NCBI GenBank assembly: GCA_002479715.1
Contig: DLOT01000079.1
Coordinates: 4,112 to 11,212, forward strand
Direction: 5' to 3'
Source of the DNA: Ruminococcus sp. UBA7477
GTDB lineage: Bacteria; Bacillota; Clostridia; Oscillospirales; Ruminococcaceae
DNA length: 7,101 nt
Made by a program: the position numbers and the translations under genes. The notes under the pieces are model-generated. The model was not told where the DNA came from, made no database searches, and was given only the letters and a program-made list of their open reading frames with translations. Of this stretch, positions 6,585 through 7,101 are shown in pieces. Every line of letters begins with the position of its first letter. The stretch's first letter is position 1.

Positions 6585-6633
6585 GAATATTCCGAACTTT
6601 TTTGATTTTTCGCAAGCTTTTCGGCATAATATA
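6558..6633. repeat. 13-bp perfect inverted repeat with 50-bp gap
   Basis: TATATTATGCCGA (6558-6570) and TCGGCATAATATA (6621-6633) are exact reverse complements. The left arm overlaps the -10 box and spacer of the small RNA promoter. The right arm includes CATAAT (6625-6630), 17 bp after TTGATT (6602-6607), a weak plus-strand promoter candidate. Either a regulator site pair or two related divergent promoters would explain it. Confidence 0.7.
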
Positions 6634-6679
6634 CATAAACACCCGGGGTGGATTTGGTGAAATTTTCTTATTGAAGCCG

Positions 6680-6904
6680 TTAATAGCTTCTTCCCGAGCC
6701 TGTTTCCTCAACCATTTCGTTGTTTTTGAAAAACAGCGAAACGCACCAAATAGCCGAGATCGCCACCAGAGTATAAATAATCCTGCTGATAATAGCGGCC
6801 TGACCTCCGAAGATAAATGCAACAAGGTCAAATTGGAAGATTCCGATAAGACCCCAGTTTATTCCGCCGACAATCAGCAAAAACAGCGCAATCCTGTCCA
6901 GCAT
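6680..6904 (-). CDS. DUF378 (YuzA-like) small membrane protein
   Basis: A 74-aa protein with two membrane segments (about 3-22 and 38-59) and a short polar C-terminus. The hallmarks of DUF378 are present: GGINWGLIG (13-21) at the end of the first segment, FDLVAFIFGG (25-34), and R41 followed by IIYTLVAISAIW. Length matches B. subtilis YuzA-type proteins, whose function is not known to me. The ATG at 6904 has only a weak SD (GAGAG about 7 nt upstream). A weak promoter is proposed at 6983-7011. No U-tract terminator follows the stop codon, so transcripts may run on to the terminator at 6436-6467. It is most likely a single-gene unit at the inner membrane. Confidence 0.88.
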   Translation of the reverse strand: MLDRIALFLLIVGGINWGLIGIFQFDLVAFIFGGQAAIISRIIYTLVAISAIWCVSLFFKNNEMVEETGSGRSY

Positions 6905-6939
6905 AGTTTCACTCTCGCTTTCCCTGAAATTTTAGATTT

Positions 6940-6958
6940 GCGGCACATTTTTTGCCGC
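6940..6958 (-). other. hairpin in the leader of the DUF378 gene
   Basis: GCGGCA (6940-6945) and TGCCGC (6953-6958) form a 6-bp GC-rich stem with a 7-nt loop, 35 nt upstream of the DUF378 start codon. No U-tract follows on either strand, so it is not a standard terminator. A role in mRNA stability or regulation is only a guess. Confidence 0.45.
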
Positions 6959-6982
6959 CTGACGTTATTCTTTCCGTAAATA

Positions 6983-7011
6983 ATTCTTTTATGCAGTTTT
7001 GCCGGTGCCAA
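6983..7011 (-). promoter_or_regulatory. weak candidate promoter of the DUF378 gene
   Basis: On the minus strand TTGGCA (7011-7006) and AAGAAT (6988-6983) are 17 bp apart. The -35 matches five of six consensus bases but the -10 only four. Predicted start near 6976, about 72 nt before the ATG, so the leader would contain the hairpin at 6940-6958. Confidence 0.3.
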
Positions 7012-7068
7012 GCTGAACAAATTTAACGAAAACCGGGCCGCGCAAAGCAACTTTTTTAAAAAAATTGC

Positions 7069-7097
7069 TAGACAAACTGAGGTTTGTGTGTTATAAT
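7069..7097 (+). promoter_or_regulatory. strong rightward promoter for a gene beyond the window
   Basis: TAGACA (7069-7074) and a perfect TATAAT (7092-7097) are 17 bp apart, with TG one base before the -10 (extended -10). A T6A7 tract (7052-7064) directly upstream resembles an UP element. The transcript would begin near 7104, outside the window, so the controlled gene cannot be seen. Confidence 0.75.
7072..7087. promoter_or_regulatory. operator-like dyad in the promoter spacer
   Basis: ACAAAC (7072-7077) and GTTTGT (7082-7087) form a perfect inverted repeat with a 4-bp centre, lying between the -35 and -10 boxes of the right-edge promoter. A repressor bound here would block RNA polymerase. 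No regulator family is recognised from the motif. Confidence 0.45.
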
Positions 7098-7101
7098 TTC
7101 T

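Noticed and set aside
6640..6650. CACCC-g-GGGTG dyad downstream of the DUF378 gene
   Set aside because: With a one-base centre it cannot form a hairpin, has no U-tract, and is too short to be called an operator without comparison to relatives.
6520..6660. Plus-strand 46-codon ORF (MSSDLTESDIVII...) preceded by AAAGGAG
   Set aside because: No promoter is seen upstream on the plus strand, the SD-like sequence is 12 nt from the ATG and is simply the complement of the small RNA's anti-SD core, and the ORF covers the small RNA promoter region. No family resemblance.
6578..6979. Plus-strand 133-codon frame across the DUF378 gene
   Set aside because: It is antisense to a recognisable DUF378 gene, with low-complexity composition and no SD.

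Overview
The window looks like chromosomal DNA from a Gram-positive anaerobe of the Clostridia, most likely a Ruminococcus-like member of the Oscillospiraceae. This is inferred from protein style (an MHGCGNDY-type DapF, a DapL route to diaminopimelate, a YtaF-like MntP protein, a DUF378/YuzA protein), consensus sigma-A promoters, strong SD sequences and roughly balanced GC. No species can be named from the sequence alone. No IS element, CRISPR array, tRNA or rRNA was seen.

Layout: (a) 1-33, a strong terminator hairpin at the left edge. (b) 74-3320, minus strand: a tightly packed ABC-2 export operon read leftwards as ATPase, permease, permease. The spacing is 15 nt between the ATPase and first permease, and the two permeases overlap by 14 nt. 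It is driven by a TTGACT-17-TATACT promoter. (c) 3470-5658, plus strand: a divergent two-gene unit, dapF-dapL, driven by TTGACT-17-TATAAT and closed by an 11-bp terminator stem. It encodes the last two steps to meso-diaminopimelate (tetrahydrodipicolinate to LL-DAP by DapL, LL-DAP to meso-DAP by DapF), feeding peptidoglycan and lysine synthesis. (d) 5722-6409, minus strand, convergent with dapL: an MntP/YtaF-family membrane protein with its own promoter. (e) 6436-6584, minus strand: a compact unit with no convincing gene. It has a perfect TTGACA-17-TATAAT promoter, a ~114-nt predicted transcript, a 5' hairpin, a pyrimidine-rich middle resembling the 16S anti-Shine-Dalgarno tail, and a GC-rich terminator followed by ten U. 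It is best read as an unannotated small RNA. (f) 6680-6904, minus strand: a 74-aa DUF378 membrane protein. (g) 7052-7097, plus strand: a strong promoter with an operator-like dyad in its spacer, pointing at a gene beyond the right edge.

The coding genes belong to known families. The ABC and dap units share only a divergent promoter region, so no functional link between them is claimed. The most interesting part is the non-coding stretch 6346-6679: the candidate small RNA, a 13-bp inverted repeat overlapping its promoter, and a dyad over the mntP-like promoter.
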